From JBJXHG01 sp046160865 (GTDB lineage: Bacteria; Planctomycetota; UBA1135; GCA-002686595), in NCBI GenBank assembly GCA_046160865.1, contig JBJXHG010000084.1, forward strand, positions 1 to 46,453: DNA of 46,453 nt, given 5' to 3'. A program made the translations under genes and the position numbers. Every line of letters starts with the position of its first letter. Position 1 is the stretch's first letter. Under the pieces are notes generated by a model, which was given only the letters and a program-made list of their open reading frames with translations, had not been told where the DNA came from and made no database searches. This document shows, one piece after another, positions 1-9,504 of the stretch.

Positions 1-112
1 GCTGACCTTCCAGGTCACCCCCGGTCGATTTCGATGCAACGCCTTGCTCCGAGCGAGTTGGCGCAACCTCGCGACGGACGTGGTGAGAATTGCGGGCTCG
101 CTCGCGCGACGG

Positions 113-1870
113 TCACAAGATCTCGAGGATTCCGCGCCCGGAGTCGAACAGCGTCGATGTCGTCGCGCGGTAGTTGATGCCGAGCGAGATCTTCGTGCTC
201 CACGGGAGCGACTCTTTGTCGGCGACGATGCCGAGCGCCGCGGCCGCGAACCCGCGCGACGTCGGCGTGATCTCCAGGTTCTCGAGCATGCCCACGAGCG
301 GATCGATCGAGCGCGCGTCTCCGATCATGCCGAGCCCCGAAGCGGTCGCCGCGTGCACGGCTTGGCTCTTCGCGTCGCGCATCATCTGCAACAGCTCGGG
401 GACGACCGTCTTGTCGCCGAGCAGACCGAGACCGATCGCCGCTTGGCGCAGGAGCTCGGGCTTGTACTTCGATCGACGCACGAGCGCTTGGATCGACTCG
501 ATCGAGTCTCGCGCGCCGAGCATGCCCAGCGAGACGGCCACGTAACCCTGCGCGGTCGGATCCGATATCTGGGCGAGCTTGCTTCCGAGCAGCGCCTGCG
601 CTTCGAGGTCGCGTGCAATCGCCAGCGCGATGGCGTACGCGCCGAGATCGCTCGCCTGCACGCAGTCTCGCAGCGCGCTGCGCAGCGCCTGCTTCGCAAC
701 GGCGGCGCCCGTCGACACCGGCAAGCCGGCATCCGACCGCGCGCGCTCCATGACTCCGATCGCGAGAGCGGCCCACGGTCGCTTCGGCGCGGCGCCCTTG
801 GTCAAGCTGGTCAGCAAGTGCGAGCGGATTTGCTGCGCACCTTCCGCTTCGCCCTTGCTCGCACCGGCGCGGCCTCCGATCTGGCCCAGTGCGATCAAGG
901 CGAAGTGGCGCGTCTGGATGTCGCGCTCCTGCGAGGCTTCGATCAGTGCCTTGCGTACGACGACGTCGACTTCGTCGTCGTCCGCGTCGGAGATCTGTCC
1001 GAGCGCGAGCACGCAGCTCTGCACGACCTCGTCGCGCTCCTTCGCGTGACGCTCCAGCGGCTGCAAGAGGCGCTTCGCGATAGCGACACGCTGCTCGGCC
1101 GGCGCGCCCGCTAGCAAGCGTGCGATTGCCGTCGGCGCGTGAGCGCGCAGCAGCGAGTGCTGCTTCTCGTCTTCGAAGAAGCGTCCGAGCCACTCGAGTT
1201 GCGTGCGTCGTGAGTCGGCAGCGCTCGCGCGGCCGGCGATGCCGTCGCCGCGGTCCGCGTCGAGTGGGACGATTCCGATCGCGATCAGAGCGGCGACCTT
1301 GACGTCGCGTTGCGCCGCGTCCGGCTTGTCGAGCAATCCGATCAACGTGCGCACGACGTCCTGCCGCACCGTGTTGCTCGCGCTGCGATTGCCGATCAGT
1401 CCGAGTCCGTACGTCGCGAATGCGCGCGTCCGATACGGAACCTCGCGGCCAGCGAAGCGCTTGCGCCCGGATGCGTCGTCGCGCGCGAGCTCGGTGAGCA
1501 CGGGAATCGCGGCCTCGTTCGCGAGGATGCCGAGGCTCAGCGCCGCGGTCTCCGCGATCTCTTGATTCGAGTCGGCGAGGAAGCGCGCGAAGAGCGGCAC
1601 GAGCTCCGTCGTACCGTCTTCGCGCTTCACCTCGCCGATCTTCGCGAGCGCAATCAGCGCGGCCGTGACGATGTCGTTGTTCGTCTCCTTCTCGAGTGCA
1701 GACTTCAGCGCGGGTACGACGCGCGCGCGCACCACTTGCTCCGACGGCGCGAGCGTGTCTTTCGATCGCAGCGCATCCTCGGAACCGAGGAAGAAGTCGT
1801 CGCTGCCGGTGGTGGTGGCGCCGTGGATGTGCGCGTGCGTGCTCGCGAGCGCATGCCGGAACGCCGCCAC
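113..1870 (-). CDS. HEAT-repeat protein
   Basis: A protein of about 585 residues made almost entirely of repeated helical pairs. Alanine/leucine-rich units with a G-L/I-G-x-L/I-G core recur every 35-45 residues (AALIALAKIG, ALSLGILAN, TYGLGLIGN, AAIGLGLLGD), which is the pattern of HEAT/PBS-lyase repeats. Such solenoids are protein-protein scaffolds, so no reaction can be assigned. The start is unclear. The first in-frame start is a GTG at 1870, only 16 codons after an in-frame TAA, with no signal peptide and no good ribosome binding site; a downstream start is possible. The last 25 residues (from STKISLG) do not look like a repeat and may be a capping or sorting tail. It lies 94 bp downstream of the PAP2 gene on the same strand and may be the last gene of that unit. 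Confidence 0.75.
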   Translation of the reverse strand: MAAFRHALASTHAHIHGATTTGSDDFFLGSEDALRSKDTLAPSEQVVRARVVPALKSALEKETNNDIVTAALIALAKIGEVKREDGTTELVPLFARFLADSNQEIAETAALSLGILANEAAIPVLTELARDDASGRKRFAGREVPYRTRAFATYGLGLIGNRSASNTVRQDVVRTLIGLLDKPDAAQRDVKVAALIAIGIVPLDADRGDGIAGRASAADSRRTQLEWLGRFFEDEKQHSLLRAHAPTAIARLLAGAPAEQRVAIAKRLLQPLERHAKERDEVVQSCVLALGQISDADDDEVDVVVRKALIEASQERDIQTRHFALIALGQIGGRAGASKGEAEGAQQIRSHLLTSLTKGAAPKRPWAALAIGVMERARSDAGLPVSTGAAVAKQALRSALRDCVQASDLGAYAIALAIARDLEAQALLGSKLAQISDPTAQGYVAVSLGMLGARDSIESIQALVRRSKYKPELLRQAAIGLGLLGDKTVVPELLQMMRDAKSQAVHAATASGLGMIGDARSIDPLVGMLENLEITPTSRGFAAAALGIVADKESLPWSTKISLGINYRATTSTLFDSGRGILEIL

Positions 1871-1964
1871 GTTTCGTCGGCGCCACGCTTGTGTTGCGAA
1901 GGCGTGACTTTATGCGCACGCGCGCATCCGCGGGTTGCGCGCGTGACCGACGAGCCGATGCGCG

Positions 1965-2693
1965 CTACCGAGTGCGCGCCGCGTCGAGCGGAGCTTCTGC
2001 AACGCGCACGTCCGCGTCGCGATCACGCGGATCGAGCAGCGCGTGCAACGCGATCACGACCGCGGCGGCGACCCACATCGTCGCGACGGTGTGGCTGAGG
2101 AAGTGCGCGCCGCGCAGCATTTGGTATCCGCCCATCCACCAACCGAGCGTCATGCCGATCACCCAGCACGACCTCTTCCAGCGTCGCGAGGACCGGAGTG
2201 CGGACAGCCCGAGCAAAGCGAAGCCGCCGCTCGCATGTCCCGCGGGCCAGCACTTACCCGCGCGCGTTGGCGGAACTTGCGGCGAGTAGCACGAGCACAG
2301 CTCGGCGTGCGGTTGCTTTCCGCCGTAGCGCGAGAGATCGCGCGGGCAGTGAACGTTGGTGACGCGTTTGCCGAGACCGACGAGCGCAGGCACGAGTCCG
2401 AGCGCGAGCACGACGAGCCACAATCCTCTACGGCGGAAACCGAACCGGTCGCGCCAGCGCGCGGGACCGAGCGCGAGCGTGATCGCAGTGAGCCCGACGA
2501 TCCAGGCGACGACTTTCGGCCCGTGGTAGCACAGCACGAGCCCGATCCAAGCGTGCTCATCGACGAACCATTCGCTCGTCGACGGATCGAAGAGACGGTC
2601 TTGCAGCCAGAGATCGATCGGAACGAGCTGGAACGTCGCGATGCACGCCGCGAATCCGGCGAGCACGACGAGTGCCGCGCGCACGTTGCTCAT
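1965..2693 (-). CDS. PAP2-family membrane phosphatase
   Basis: About 242 residues with five or six hydrophobic segments, matching the type-2 phosphatidic acid phosphatase fold (lipid phosphatase/phosphotransferase, active site on the periplasmic side). Visible motifs are GKR (108-110) followed by HCPRDL (115-120) for the phosphate-binding first motif, PAGH (150-153) for the second, and RGAHFLSH (194-201) for the third. The acidic residue I expect just after the final His is Thr, so activity should be tested rather than assumed. The start at 2693 is preferred over one 40 codons upstream because that stretch is Arg-rich, overlaps the previous gene and has no membrane character. At 2693 the ATG overlaps the TGA of the upstream LtaS-like gene (ATGA), which suggests translational coupling and a joint role in lipid head-group chemistry. 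Confidence 0.85.
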   Translation of the reverse strand: MSNVRAALVVLAGFAACIATFQLVPIDLWLQDRLFDPSTSEWFVDEHAWIGLVLCYHGPKVVAWIVGLTAITLALGPARWRDRFGFRRRGLWLVVLALGLVPALVGLGKRVTNVHCPRDLSRYGGKQPHAELCSCYSPQVPPTRAGKCWPAGHASGGFALLGLSALRSSRRWKRSCWVIGMTLGWWMGGYQMLRGAHFLSHTVATMWVAAAVVIALHALLDPRDRDADVRVAEAPLDAARTR

Positions 2694-4735
2694 CTGGCGG
2701 CGTGCGCGGGAGCCGGCGCTGCTGCGAGCTGCAGCCCGAGCCGCGTGAAGCGCTCGACGTCGCTGGGCGCGAGCGCTCGGTACGTTCCGCTCTCGTACAT
2801 GTGGCTCGCGCATTGGTAGAAGGCGATCGTCTCGAGCTCACTGTACGCCGAGCGTGCTGCCGGGTTCGTCTCGTCCGTCGCGACATCGAAGCTGTACGTC
2901 GATTGATCGCGGTGCGGGTCGAGCACGACCAGACAGCCCTTTTCGAGGTGGCCGAGCCTCTGATAGTTGCCGACGAGCGCATGGGCTTCGTCGTCGGTCA
3001 CGCGCCGCACGTCGTGACCGAAGAAGCGCGACGGATAGCTCCAACCGAGCAGGCCGAGCAGCGTCGGCGCGTAGTCCATCTGACTCGTCAGCCGGCGAAT
3101 CCTCCCCGGTGCGATTTGGCCGCCAGGCGCGAACACGATCAGCGGGATGTGGTACTTCTCGACGGGCACTTCCGTTCGTCCGGCGCTCGACGCGCAGTGA
3201 TCCGCGACGATCACGAACACGGTGTTTCGGTACCAAGCGCGTGATTCCGCCGCACGCAGGAACTCGCGGATCGCGAAGTCCGTGTACTTGACCGCGCCGG
3301 CGCGGCCGGACGTCTTCGACGGCAAGTCGATGCGCCCGTCCGGGTACGTGTAGGGGCGGTGGTTCGACGTCGTCATCACGAAGAAGTGGAACGGCGTGTT
3401 TCGCGCGTGAACGGCATCGGCCTCGCGTAGCGTCCAGCGCAGCAGATCCTCGTCGCACGCGCCCCACGCATTCGCGAACGTGATGTCGCTCGACTCGACG
3501 GATCCGCGGTCGACGACGCGGTAGCCGTTGTCGCCGAAGAACGCATTCATGTTGTCGAAGTAGCCGAAGCCGCCGTACAGGAACGCGGTGTCGTAGCCGC
3601 GCGTGCGGAAGACGGATCCGAGCGTGAATAGGTCCGCGTTGCGCGGACGCTTGATGATCGAGCGTCCCGGCGTCGGCGGTAGCGACAGGGTGAGCGCCTC
3701 CATGCCGCGGTCCGTGCGCGTGCCGGTCGCGTAGAAGTTCTCGAACACGAGGCTGCGGGCTGCGATCTCGTCGAGGCCGGGCGTGAGCTTCGAGCTCGGA
3801 TCGAAAATGCCGAGGAACTGCGCGCTCAAGCTCTCGACGGTGATCTGGACGACGTTGAGACGCAGCTCCGGGCCCCTGTTCTCGACGTAGCGCAGCGAAT
3901 CGTTCGTGCTCGGACGAAGGAGCACGGAGCCGTCCTCGATGAGCTCCTCGCGCAAGCGCGCGAAGGCCGCGTCGATCGGAACCGTGCGGTAGAAGTGGTC
4001 GTACTGCAGCGCGTTCTGGCGGAACGCCGCGAGCAGCGACCACACGCCGTTCTTGGCGAGTTCGCGGTTGTAGGCGTTCGAGAACGCCGGGATCCGGCCC
4101 TCGTCGAGCGCGAGTCCGAACGCGAGCGGCAAGCACAGATACACGGAACGTTGCCACCAGCGCGAGCGGGGCTGCGCGCGCGCCTCGAGCGATCGCGAGG
4201 TGCGCAGCGCGAGCCTCCACGCCACGAACGTCGCGGCGAGCAGGCCGGCGAAGATCCACGGCAGGGGATACGACTCACGCACGTTGCCGATGACTTCCGT
4301 CGTGTACACGAGGTAGTCGACAGCGATGAAGTTGAAGCGCGCGCCGAACTCGTCCCAGAACGCCCATTCTGCAACCGCGCCGAACAGGAGCGCGAACAGC
4401 ATGACGAACAAGGCGCCACGCCAAGCCACACGCACGCGCGGGCGCGCGAGGAACTCGGGCGGCAGCAGGACGACGAGCAGCGCGACGGGCAACGACGCGA
4501 GCGCTGCGGCGCCGATGTCGTACAGCAGGCCGAGTGCGAATGCGGCGAACAAGCTCGCGTCCCACGAGACGTCACCACCGGCCTTGCACAGCAGCGCGAT
4601 GCGCGTCGCGCTGCTCACGGCGAGGAACGCCGCGTAGGCCAGCACGAGATGTGGAGCGCTGAGCGCGAGAGGGACGCGGCGTCGCGGGTCGTTCTGCAAG
4701 TGCGTGTTCCGATCCAAGTGACGGGCGGCCGGCAT
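2690..4735 (-). CDS. LtaS-like sulfatase-fold membrane enzyme
   Basis: About 681 residues. The first 230 hold five transmembrane segments, followed by a large periplasmic alkaline-phosphatase/sulfatase domain, the architecture of lipoteichoic acid synthase and related phosphoglycerol or phosphoethanolamine transferases. Key sites are the metal/nucleophile region QITVESLS, then GTRTDRG, whose second Thr (about residue 341) is the expected nucleophile, and VADHCASS, carrying the late Asp-His metal ligands. A Gram-negative cell would not make lipoteichoic acid, so transfer of a phospholipid head group to an envelope glycan or lipid is inferred; the substrate is unknown. The ATG at 4735 is chosen over one at 4795 because the extra 20 residues are Arg/Ser-rich and precede the first membrane segment without function. 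Its stop overlaps the PAP2 start. Confidence 0.85.
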   Translation of the reverse strand: MPAARHLDRNTHLQNDPRRRVPLALSAPHLVLAYAAFLAVSSATRIALLCKAGGDVSWDASLFAAFALGLLYDIGAAALASLPVALLVVLLPPEFLARPRVRVAWRGALFVMLFALLFGAVAEWAFWDEFGARFNFIAVDYLVYTTEVIGNVRESYPLPWIFAGLLAATFVAWRLALRTSRSLEARAQPRSRWWQRSVYLCLPLAFGLALDEGRIPAFSNAYNRELAKNGVWSLLAAFRQNALQYDHFYRTVPIDAAFARLREELIEDGSVLLRPSTNDSLRYVENRGPELRLNVVQITVESLSAQFLGIFDPSSKLTPGLDEIAARSLVFENFYATGTRTDRGMEALTLSLPPTPGRSIIKRPRNADLFTLGSVFRTRGYDTAFLYGGFGYFDNMNAFFGDNGYRVVDRGSVESSDITFANAWGACDEDLLRWTLREADAVHARNTPFHFFVMTTSNHRPYTYPDGRIDLPSKTSGRAGAVKYTDFAIREFLRAAESRAWYRNTVFVIVADHCASSAGRTEVPVEKYHIPLIVFAPGGQIAPGRIRRLTSQMDYAPTLLGLLGWSYPSRFFGHDVRRVTDDEAHALVGNYQRLGHLEKGCLVVLDPHRDQSTYSFDVATDETNPAARSAYSELETIAFYQCASHMYESGTYRALAPSDVERFTRLGLQLAAAPAPAHAAR

Positions 4736-4914
4736 CGGTGTCGCGCTCGCTCGAAATGAGCGCCGTGATCGCGGGCTGCGCGATGGCGACCCCAACCCCT
4801 TGCCCGGACCGCGACATCGACATACGAGTGGTCTCCTGCCGCGCGCATTTCATTACCGCGGCGTGATCGGTCACGCATCAGAGAGGTGGAGTTCCGCTCG
4901 GGCGTCGAGCGCGC

Positions 4915-7900
4915 TCAGCCCCGCGCGAGTCGCGCGCGTCCGCGACCGAGCAGGTTGTCGATCTCTTGCGCAAATTCCGCGCTGATCGCGACGTTCCAAT
5001 CGTTGCCCGCGCGCACGCGACGCTTGCGGCCGTCGCTGCCGGTCACTTGGAAGTACAGCGGGCTCTTGCCGCGGTGACGCGCGACCGCTTCCTGAATACG
5101 CGGCAGCACGAGCGCGTCTTCCTGCGTGAGTTGCACGACGACCGAACCGGCGAAGCGCGCGATCGCCTGCTCGACCGTGAACACCTCGTCGAGCAGCAGT
5201 GCGGGCTCCTCGTTGTTCTCCTCGAGCTTTCCCTTGGCTACGACGATGTTGCCGTCCTCGAGCAGCGCGCGGCATTCTTCGTACGTGCGTGGGAAGCACG
5301 TGACCGGCACGCTGCCGCGCAAGTCTTCGAGCCGGAAGCGGGCCATCTTGCGACCCGCGAGCGAGCCCGACTTCACGACCGTTTCCGTCTTCGCGAGGAT
5401 CAGGCCTGCGATCGTCACTTCCGATCCGCGCGTCACGTCGCCGAGCTCGTCCATGCGCGTCGACGAGATCAGCTCGAGCAGGCCGGCGCGGTCCTCGAGC
5501 GGATGGCCCGAGAGGTAGAAGCCGAGCGCCTCGTATTCGGCCTTCAGCGTGTCGTGCTTGTCGAACGCACGCGAATCGTCGACGCCGTCGCTGTGCGCGG
5601 TGACTTCCGCCGTCTCGTCGAATGCGCCGCCGAAGAGGCTCACTTGTCCGGCCTTCCGATCGCTCGCCGTGCGGGCGCCGTCGGCGAGCGCGCCGTCGAG
5701 CGCCGCGAGCACCGCGCCGCGATTGTGCCCGGTGCAGTCGAACGCGCCGCCCTTGATGATCGCTTCCCAGTTGCCGCGTCCGACCTCGGCCGGATCGACG
5801 GCGCTGCACAGCGCATGCAGCGACGGGAGAGCGCTGTCCGACGCTTCGGGCACAGGTGCCGCGCGCTTCATCACGCGCTTGCGCGCTTCGACGAGCGCGT
5901 CGATCGCCCTGCGGCCGGTGCCCTTGATCGCGCCGAAGCCGAAGCGAATCGCGCCGTCCTCGGGTTCGAACTCCCACACCGAGGAGCCGACGTGCGGGCC
6001 GCGCATCTCGACGCTCGCACGACGCGCATCGTCGACGAAGGCTTTCACCTTGTCGGAGTCGCCCATTTCGCACGAGAGGTTCGCCGCGAGGAACGCGCTG
6101 CGGAAGTTGGCCTTGAGGAACGCGGTCTGATACGTGATCAGCGCGTAGGCGGTCGAGTGCGACTTGTTGAAGCCGTAGCCGCCGAACTTGACGATGTTCT
6201 CCCAGACTTCGCGCGCGGTCGACTCGGCGCAGCCGTTCTTCACCGCGCCGGCGACGAACTGATCGGCGAACTTCGCCATGATCTCGGGCTTCTTCTTGCC
6301 CATCGCCTTGCGCAGGTTGTCGGCTTCGTTCAGCGAGAAGCCGCCGAGCGCATTCGAGATCAACATCACCTGCTCTTGGTAGACGATGCAGCCGTACGTG
6401 TCGCGCAGGATCGGCTCCATCGCCGCATGCGGACAGAGGGTCGGCTCGAGCTTGTGCTTGCGGCGCGTGAACATCTCGACCATGCCCGACTCGAGCGGGC
6501 CGGGGCGATAGAGCGCGAGCACGGCGATCAAATCCTCGAAGCAGTCCGGCTTGAGGCGTGCGAGCAACTTCTTCATCCCGTCGGATTCGAGCTGGAACAC
6601 GCCGAGCGTGTCGCCCGTGACGAGCATGCGGTACGTGCGTGGATCGTTCTCCGGCAGCCGGTCGAGATCCGGCGGCGACGCGCCCTGCTTCTCGATGTTG
6701 CGCAGCGTCTTCTCGAGGATCGTCAGCGTGCGCAGGCCGAGGTAATCCATCTTGAGCAGGCCGAGTTCCTCGAGCTGCGTCATCGGCCACTGCGTCGTGA
6801 TGTCGTCGCCGTTCTTCGCGAGCGGCACGTACTCGACGATCGGACGGTCGGCGATCACGACGCCGGCGGCGTGCGTCGAGATGTGGCGTGCGAGGCCCTC
6901 GAGCGGCACCGAAAGACGGAACAACTCGTCGAGGTCGGGGCGCTCCTTCCTCATCGCGACGAGATCGGGATCCTTCTCGAGCGCCTCGGCGAGTGTCGGC
7001 GCGTTCGGGCCGGCCGGGATCTTCTTCGCGATCTTGTCGATGTCCTTCAGCGGCATGTCGAGCACGCGCGCCACGTCGCGCACGACCGTGCGCGAGGCCA
7101 TCGTCCCGAACGTCACGATCTGCGCGACGTTCTCCGCGCCGTAACGGCGGCGCGTGTAGTCGAGCACCTTTTCGCGGCCGTCTTTGCAGAAGTCGATGTC
7201 GATGTCCGGCATAGAGACGCGCGCGCTGTTCAAGAAGCGCTCGAACAGCAAGTCGTAGCGCAGCGGGTCGACTTTCGTGATGCCGAGCAAGTACGCGACG
7301 ATCGAGCCCGCCGCCGAGCCGCGTCCCGGGCCGACCGGCACGCCGTTCTCGCGCGCCCAGCGGATCAGGTCCCACACGATCAAGAAGTACGAGACGAAGC
7401 CGAGCTCGGCGATCACCTTGCGCTCGTAATCGACGCGCGCACGCGCGCGGCCGTTGTTCTGGGCGTCGGTGGGGTAGAGGCGCGCGAGATTCGCTTCGAG
7501 CAAGCGCGCGAAGAGGGCCTCCGCGGTTTCGTTCGTGTCCGGGCGGAACACGGGCAGGTGGTACTTGCCGAACTCGATCTCGACCGAGACCTGCTCGGCG
7601 ACGTCCATCGACGCCGTCACGCTGTCTGGTAGATCGCGGAACATGTCCGCCATCTCCGCGCGCGTCTTGAAGTACAGCGTGTCGGTCTCGAAGCGGAAGC
7701 GCTTCTCCTCCTTGCGCTTCGCGCCCGTGTGGATGCACAAGAGGATGTCCTGCGCGTGGCAGTCCTCCTGACGCAGGTAGTGAATGTCGTTGGTCGCGAC
7801 GATAGGGATGCCGGTGCGCTGGTGGATGCGCACCATCGTCTCGTTCACTTTCGTCTGCGTGACGAGCCCGTTGCGCTGCAGCTCGAGCCAGAAGTGCTGC

Positions 7901-8412
7901 GCCCCGAACAGGTCGCGCCACGTCGATGCGAGTTCGAGGGCTTCGCGCTCCTTGTCGACCATGCAGAGCTGCGAGAGCTCGCTCGCGAGGCACCCCGACA
8001 AGCACGAGATGCCTTCGGCGTGCTGCGCGAGGAGCTCGCGGTCGATGCGCGGGCGGAAGTGGTAGCCCTCGAGGTACGCCTTCGACGCGAGCTGGATCAG
8101 GTTCTTGTAGCCGACGTGGTTGCGCGCGAGGAGCGTGAGGTGGTGGTAGCCGTTGCCTTTCGCCTTGCTGTGCGGCTGGTGCCGTGATTGCCGCGCGATG
8201 TACACCTCGCAGCCGATGATCGGGCGGATGTCGGCCTTCTTGCAGCTCTGGTAGAGCTCGATCGCGCCGAACATGTTGCCGTGATCGGTCAGCGCGAGCG
8301 CCTTCTGGCCGTCGGCCTGGCAGGCCGTGATCAGGTCGCCGATCCGGTTCGCGCCGTCGAGCAGGCTGTACTCGGAATGGACGTGGAGGTGGACGAACTC
8401 CGGTACCGACAT
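4915..8412 (-). CDS. dnaE: DNA polymerase III alpha subunit
   Basis: The replicative polymerase catalytic subunit, 1165 residues, full length for the DnaE1 class. An N-terminal PHP domain carries HLHVH (8-12), LTDHGNM (41-47), GCEVY (67-71) and NDIHY (208-212). The polymerase palm shows GPGRGS (361-366) and PDIDIDF (402-408), whose aspartates bind the catalytic metals. Later come KMDYLGLR with the third acidic residue, a helix-hairpin-helix-like region, an internal QVSLF clamp-binding motif, and an OB-fold with a C-terminal tail. The PHP metal ligands look complete, unlike in E. coli DnaE (see findings). The start is fixed by the conserved MSxPxFVHLHVHSEYS beginning. It follows the carbamoyltransferase gene with a 75-bp gap and precedes the LtaS-like gene on the same strand. 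Confidence 0.97.
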   Translation of the reverse strand: MSVPEFVHLHVHSEYSLLDGANRIGDLITACQADGQKALALTDHGNMFGAIELYQSCKKADIRPIIGCEVYIARQSRHQPHSKAKGNGYHHLTLLARNHVGYKNLIQLASKAYLEGYHFRPRIDRELLAQHAEGISCLSGCLASELSQLCMVDKEREALELASTWRDLFGAQHFWLELQRNGLVTQTKVNETMVRIHQRTGIPIVATNDIHYLRQEDCHAQDILLCIHTGAKRKEEKRFRFETDTLYFKTRAEMADMFRDLPDSVTASMDVAEQVSVEIEFGKYHLPVFRPDTNETAEALFARLLEANLARLYPTDAQNNGRARARVDYERKVIAELGFVSYFLIVWDLIRWARENGVPVGPGRGSAAGSIVAYLLGITKVDPLRYDLLFERFLNSARVSMPDIDIDFCKDGREKVLDYTRRRYGAENVAQIVTFGTMASRTVVRDVARVLDMPLKDIDKIAKKIPAGPNAPTLAEALEKDPDLVAMRKERPDLDELFRLSVPLEGLARHISTHAAGVVIADRPIVEYVPLAKNGDDITTQWPMTQLEELGLLKMDYLGLRTLTILEKTLRNIEKQGASPPDLDRLPENDPRTYRMLVTGDTLGVFQLESDGMKKLLARLKPDCFEDLIAVLALYRPGPLESGMVEMFTRRKHKLEPTLCPHAAMEPILRDTYGCIVYQEQVMLISNALGGFSLNEADNLRKAMGKKKPEIMAKFADQFVAGAVKNGCAESTAREVWENIVKFGGYGFNKSHSTAYALITYQTAFLKANFRSAFLAANLSCEMGDSDKVKAFVDDARRASVEMRGPHVGSSVWEFEPEDGAIRFGFGAIKGTGRRAIDALVEARKRVMKRAAPVPEASDSALPSLHALCSAVDPAEVGRGNWEAIIKGGAFDCTGHNRGAVLAALDGALADGARTASDRKAGQVSLFGGAFDETAEVTAHSDGVDDSRAFDKHDTLKAEYEALGFYLSGHPLEDRAGLLELISSTRMDELGDVTRGSEVTIAGLILAKTETVVKSGSLAGRKMARFRLEDLRGSVPVTCFPRTYEECRALLEDGNIVVAKGKLEENNEEPALLLDEVFTVEQAIARFAGSVVVQLTQEDALVLPRIQEAVARHRGKSPLYFQVTGSDGRKRRVRAGNDWNVAISAEFAQEIDNLLGRGRARLARG

Positions 8413-8487
8413 CCTCTTCCCCAGCTTCGAATGAAAGACGAACGAACGACGATCGCGTGACGGACGAGTGAAGCGCAGCGCGCCGGC

Positions 8488-9504
8488 TCAGGCGCGCAGG
8501 AGCATCGTGAGCAGAGCCTTCTGCGTGTGCAAGCGGTTCTCCGCTTGCTCGTAGATCAAGCTGCGCGCGCCGTCGAGGACCTCGTCGGTGACCTCGAGGT
8601 TGCGCCGCACCGGCATCGCGTGCATCAAGCGGCCGTCCTCGGTGTGGCGCATCAAGGCCTCGTCGATCGTCCAGCCGCCGGTGCGCGAGCGTCGGCTCGC
8701 GGCGAGCGTCGGATTGCCGTAGTCCTCGAGCGATTGCCAAGAGCGCGCGTACACGACGTGCGCACCCTGCACCGCGTCCTTCGCGGCGAGACCCGTTTGA
8801 AGCGCTCGACCTTGCGACTCGGCGAGCCGCGTGCCTTCGCTCATCACTTGGTCGTCGAGGTCATAGCCCGCGGGATGAGCGATACGCACTTGCATGCCGG
8901 CGCGCAGCGCGGCGAGGAGGAGCGAGTTCGTGACGGCGGCGCTCGCTGGCGCGGGCGAATGCGTCCACACGATCGCGAGCTTCTTGCCCGCGAGCTGACC
9001 GAGCGTTTCGCGCATCGTCATCAAGTCGGCCAGCGCCTGCAGCGGATGCCACAGCGCGCTCTCCATGTTGATGACGGGCACGCCCGCGTATGCGGCCCAC
9101 GCGCGAATCACGGCATCCTTGCGATCGATCGCCCACGATTGACCGGAGAGCGGGGGACGGATCGCGATCGCGTCGAGGTAGCGCGACAGCACGCCGGCGG
9201 CGTCCTTGATGTGCTCCGGCGCTTTGCCGTCCATCACCGCGCCGACCTGCGCTTCGAGATCCCAGAAATCCGAGGACGCCGCGAGGTGGATCGTGTGGCC
9301 GCCGAGCTGGTGCACGGCGGCTTCGAGCGACGTGCGCGTGCGCAGTGACGGCCGGAAGAAGAGGAGCCCGACGCTCTTGCCAGAGAGCTGCACGCTCGGC
9401 GGGCGGCGCTTCATCCGTAGCGACAGGTCGACCCAGTCCGCGACTTCTTGCTCGGCGAGGTCTTGGAGGCTGATCAAGTGCGAGATCGCGGTCTTTTCCA
9501 CCAT
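8488..9504 (-). CDS. argF': N-acetyl/succinylornithine carbamoyltransferase
   Basis: A 338-residue transcarbamylase of the arginine pathway, resembling the N-acyl-ornithine branch (AOTC/SOTC) more than ordinary OTCase or ATCase. The carbamoyl-phosphate site FFRPSLRTRT (49-58), MDGxxPEH (91-98), INMES, HPLQALADL, WTHSPAPASAAVTNS and AENRLHTQK all follow AOTC order. The C-terminal Lys of that last motif is the one carboxylated in Xanthomonas AOTC. Two points are odd. The usual HCLP active-site motif reads HAMP, so the cysteine is Ala. The residue before EH in MDGxxPEH is Pro (P96), the position I recall as Glu in AOTC and Pro in SOTC, so succinylornithine may be the substrate. The enzyme would transfer carbamoyl to an acylated ornithine in the cytoplasm. 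It is the first gene of the minus-strand run leading into dnaE. Confidence 0.85.
   Translation of the reverse strand: MVEKTAISHLISLQDLAEQEVADWVDLSLRMKRRPPSVQLSGKSVGLLFFRPSLRTRTSLEAAVHQLGGHTIHLAASSDFWDLEAQVGAVMDGKAPEHIKDAAGVLSRYLDAIAIRPPLSGQSWAIDRKDAVIRAWAAYAGVPVINMESALWHPLQALADLMTMRETLGQLAGKKLAIVWTHSPAPASAAVTNSLLLAALRAGMQVRIAHPAGYDLDDQVMSEGTRLAESQGRALQTGLAAKDAVQGAHVVYARSWQSLEDYGNPTLAASRRSRTGGWTIDEALMRHTEDGRLMHAMPVRRNLEVTDEVLDGARSLIYEQAENRLHTQKALLTMLLRA

Noticed and set aside
3..17. TGACCT-TCC-AGGTCA hairpin at the window start as terminator of the HEAT gene
   Set aside because: It is short and lies about 95 bases after the stop; too weak to call.
15..1919. Long Arg-rich open frame on the minus strand overlapping the HEAT-repeat gene
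   Set aside because: Composition is Arg/Ala low complexity with no fold; it is a shadow of the real frame in GC-rich DNA. The same holds for the long antisense or off-frame stretches over dnaE, rne, EF-G and the lipoproteins.
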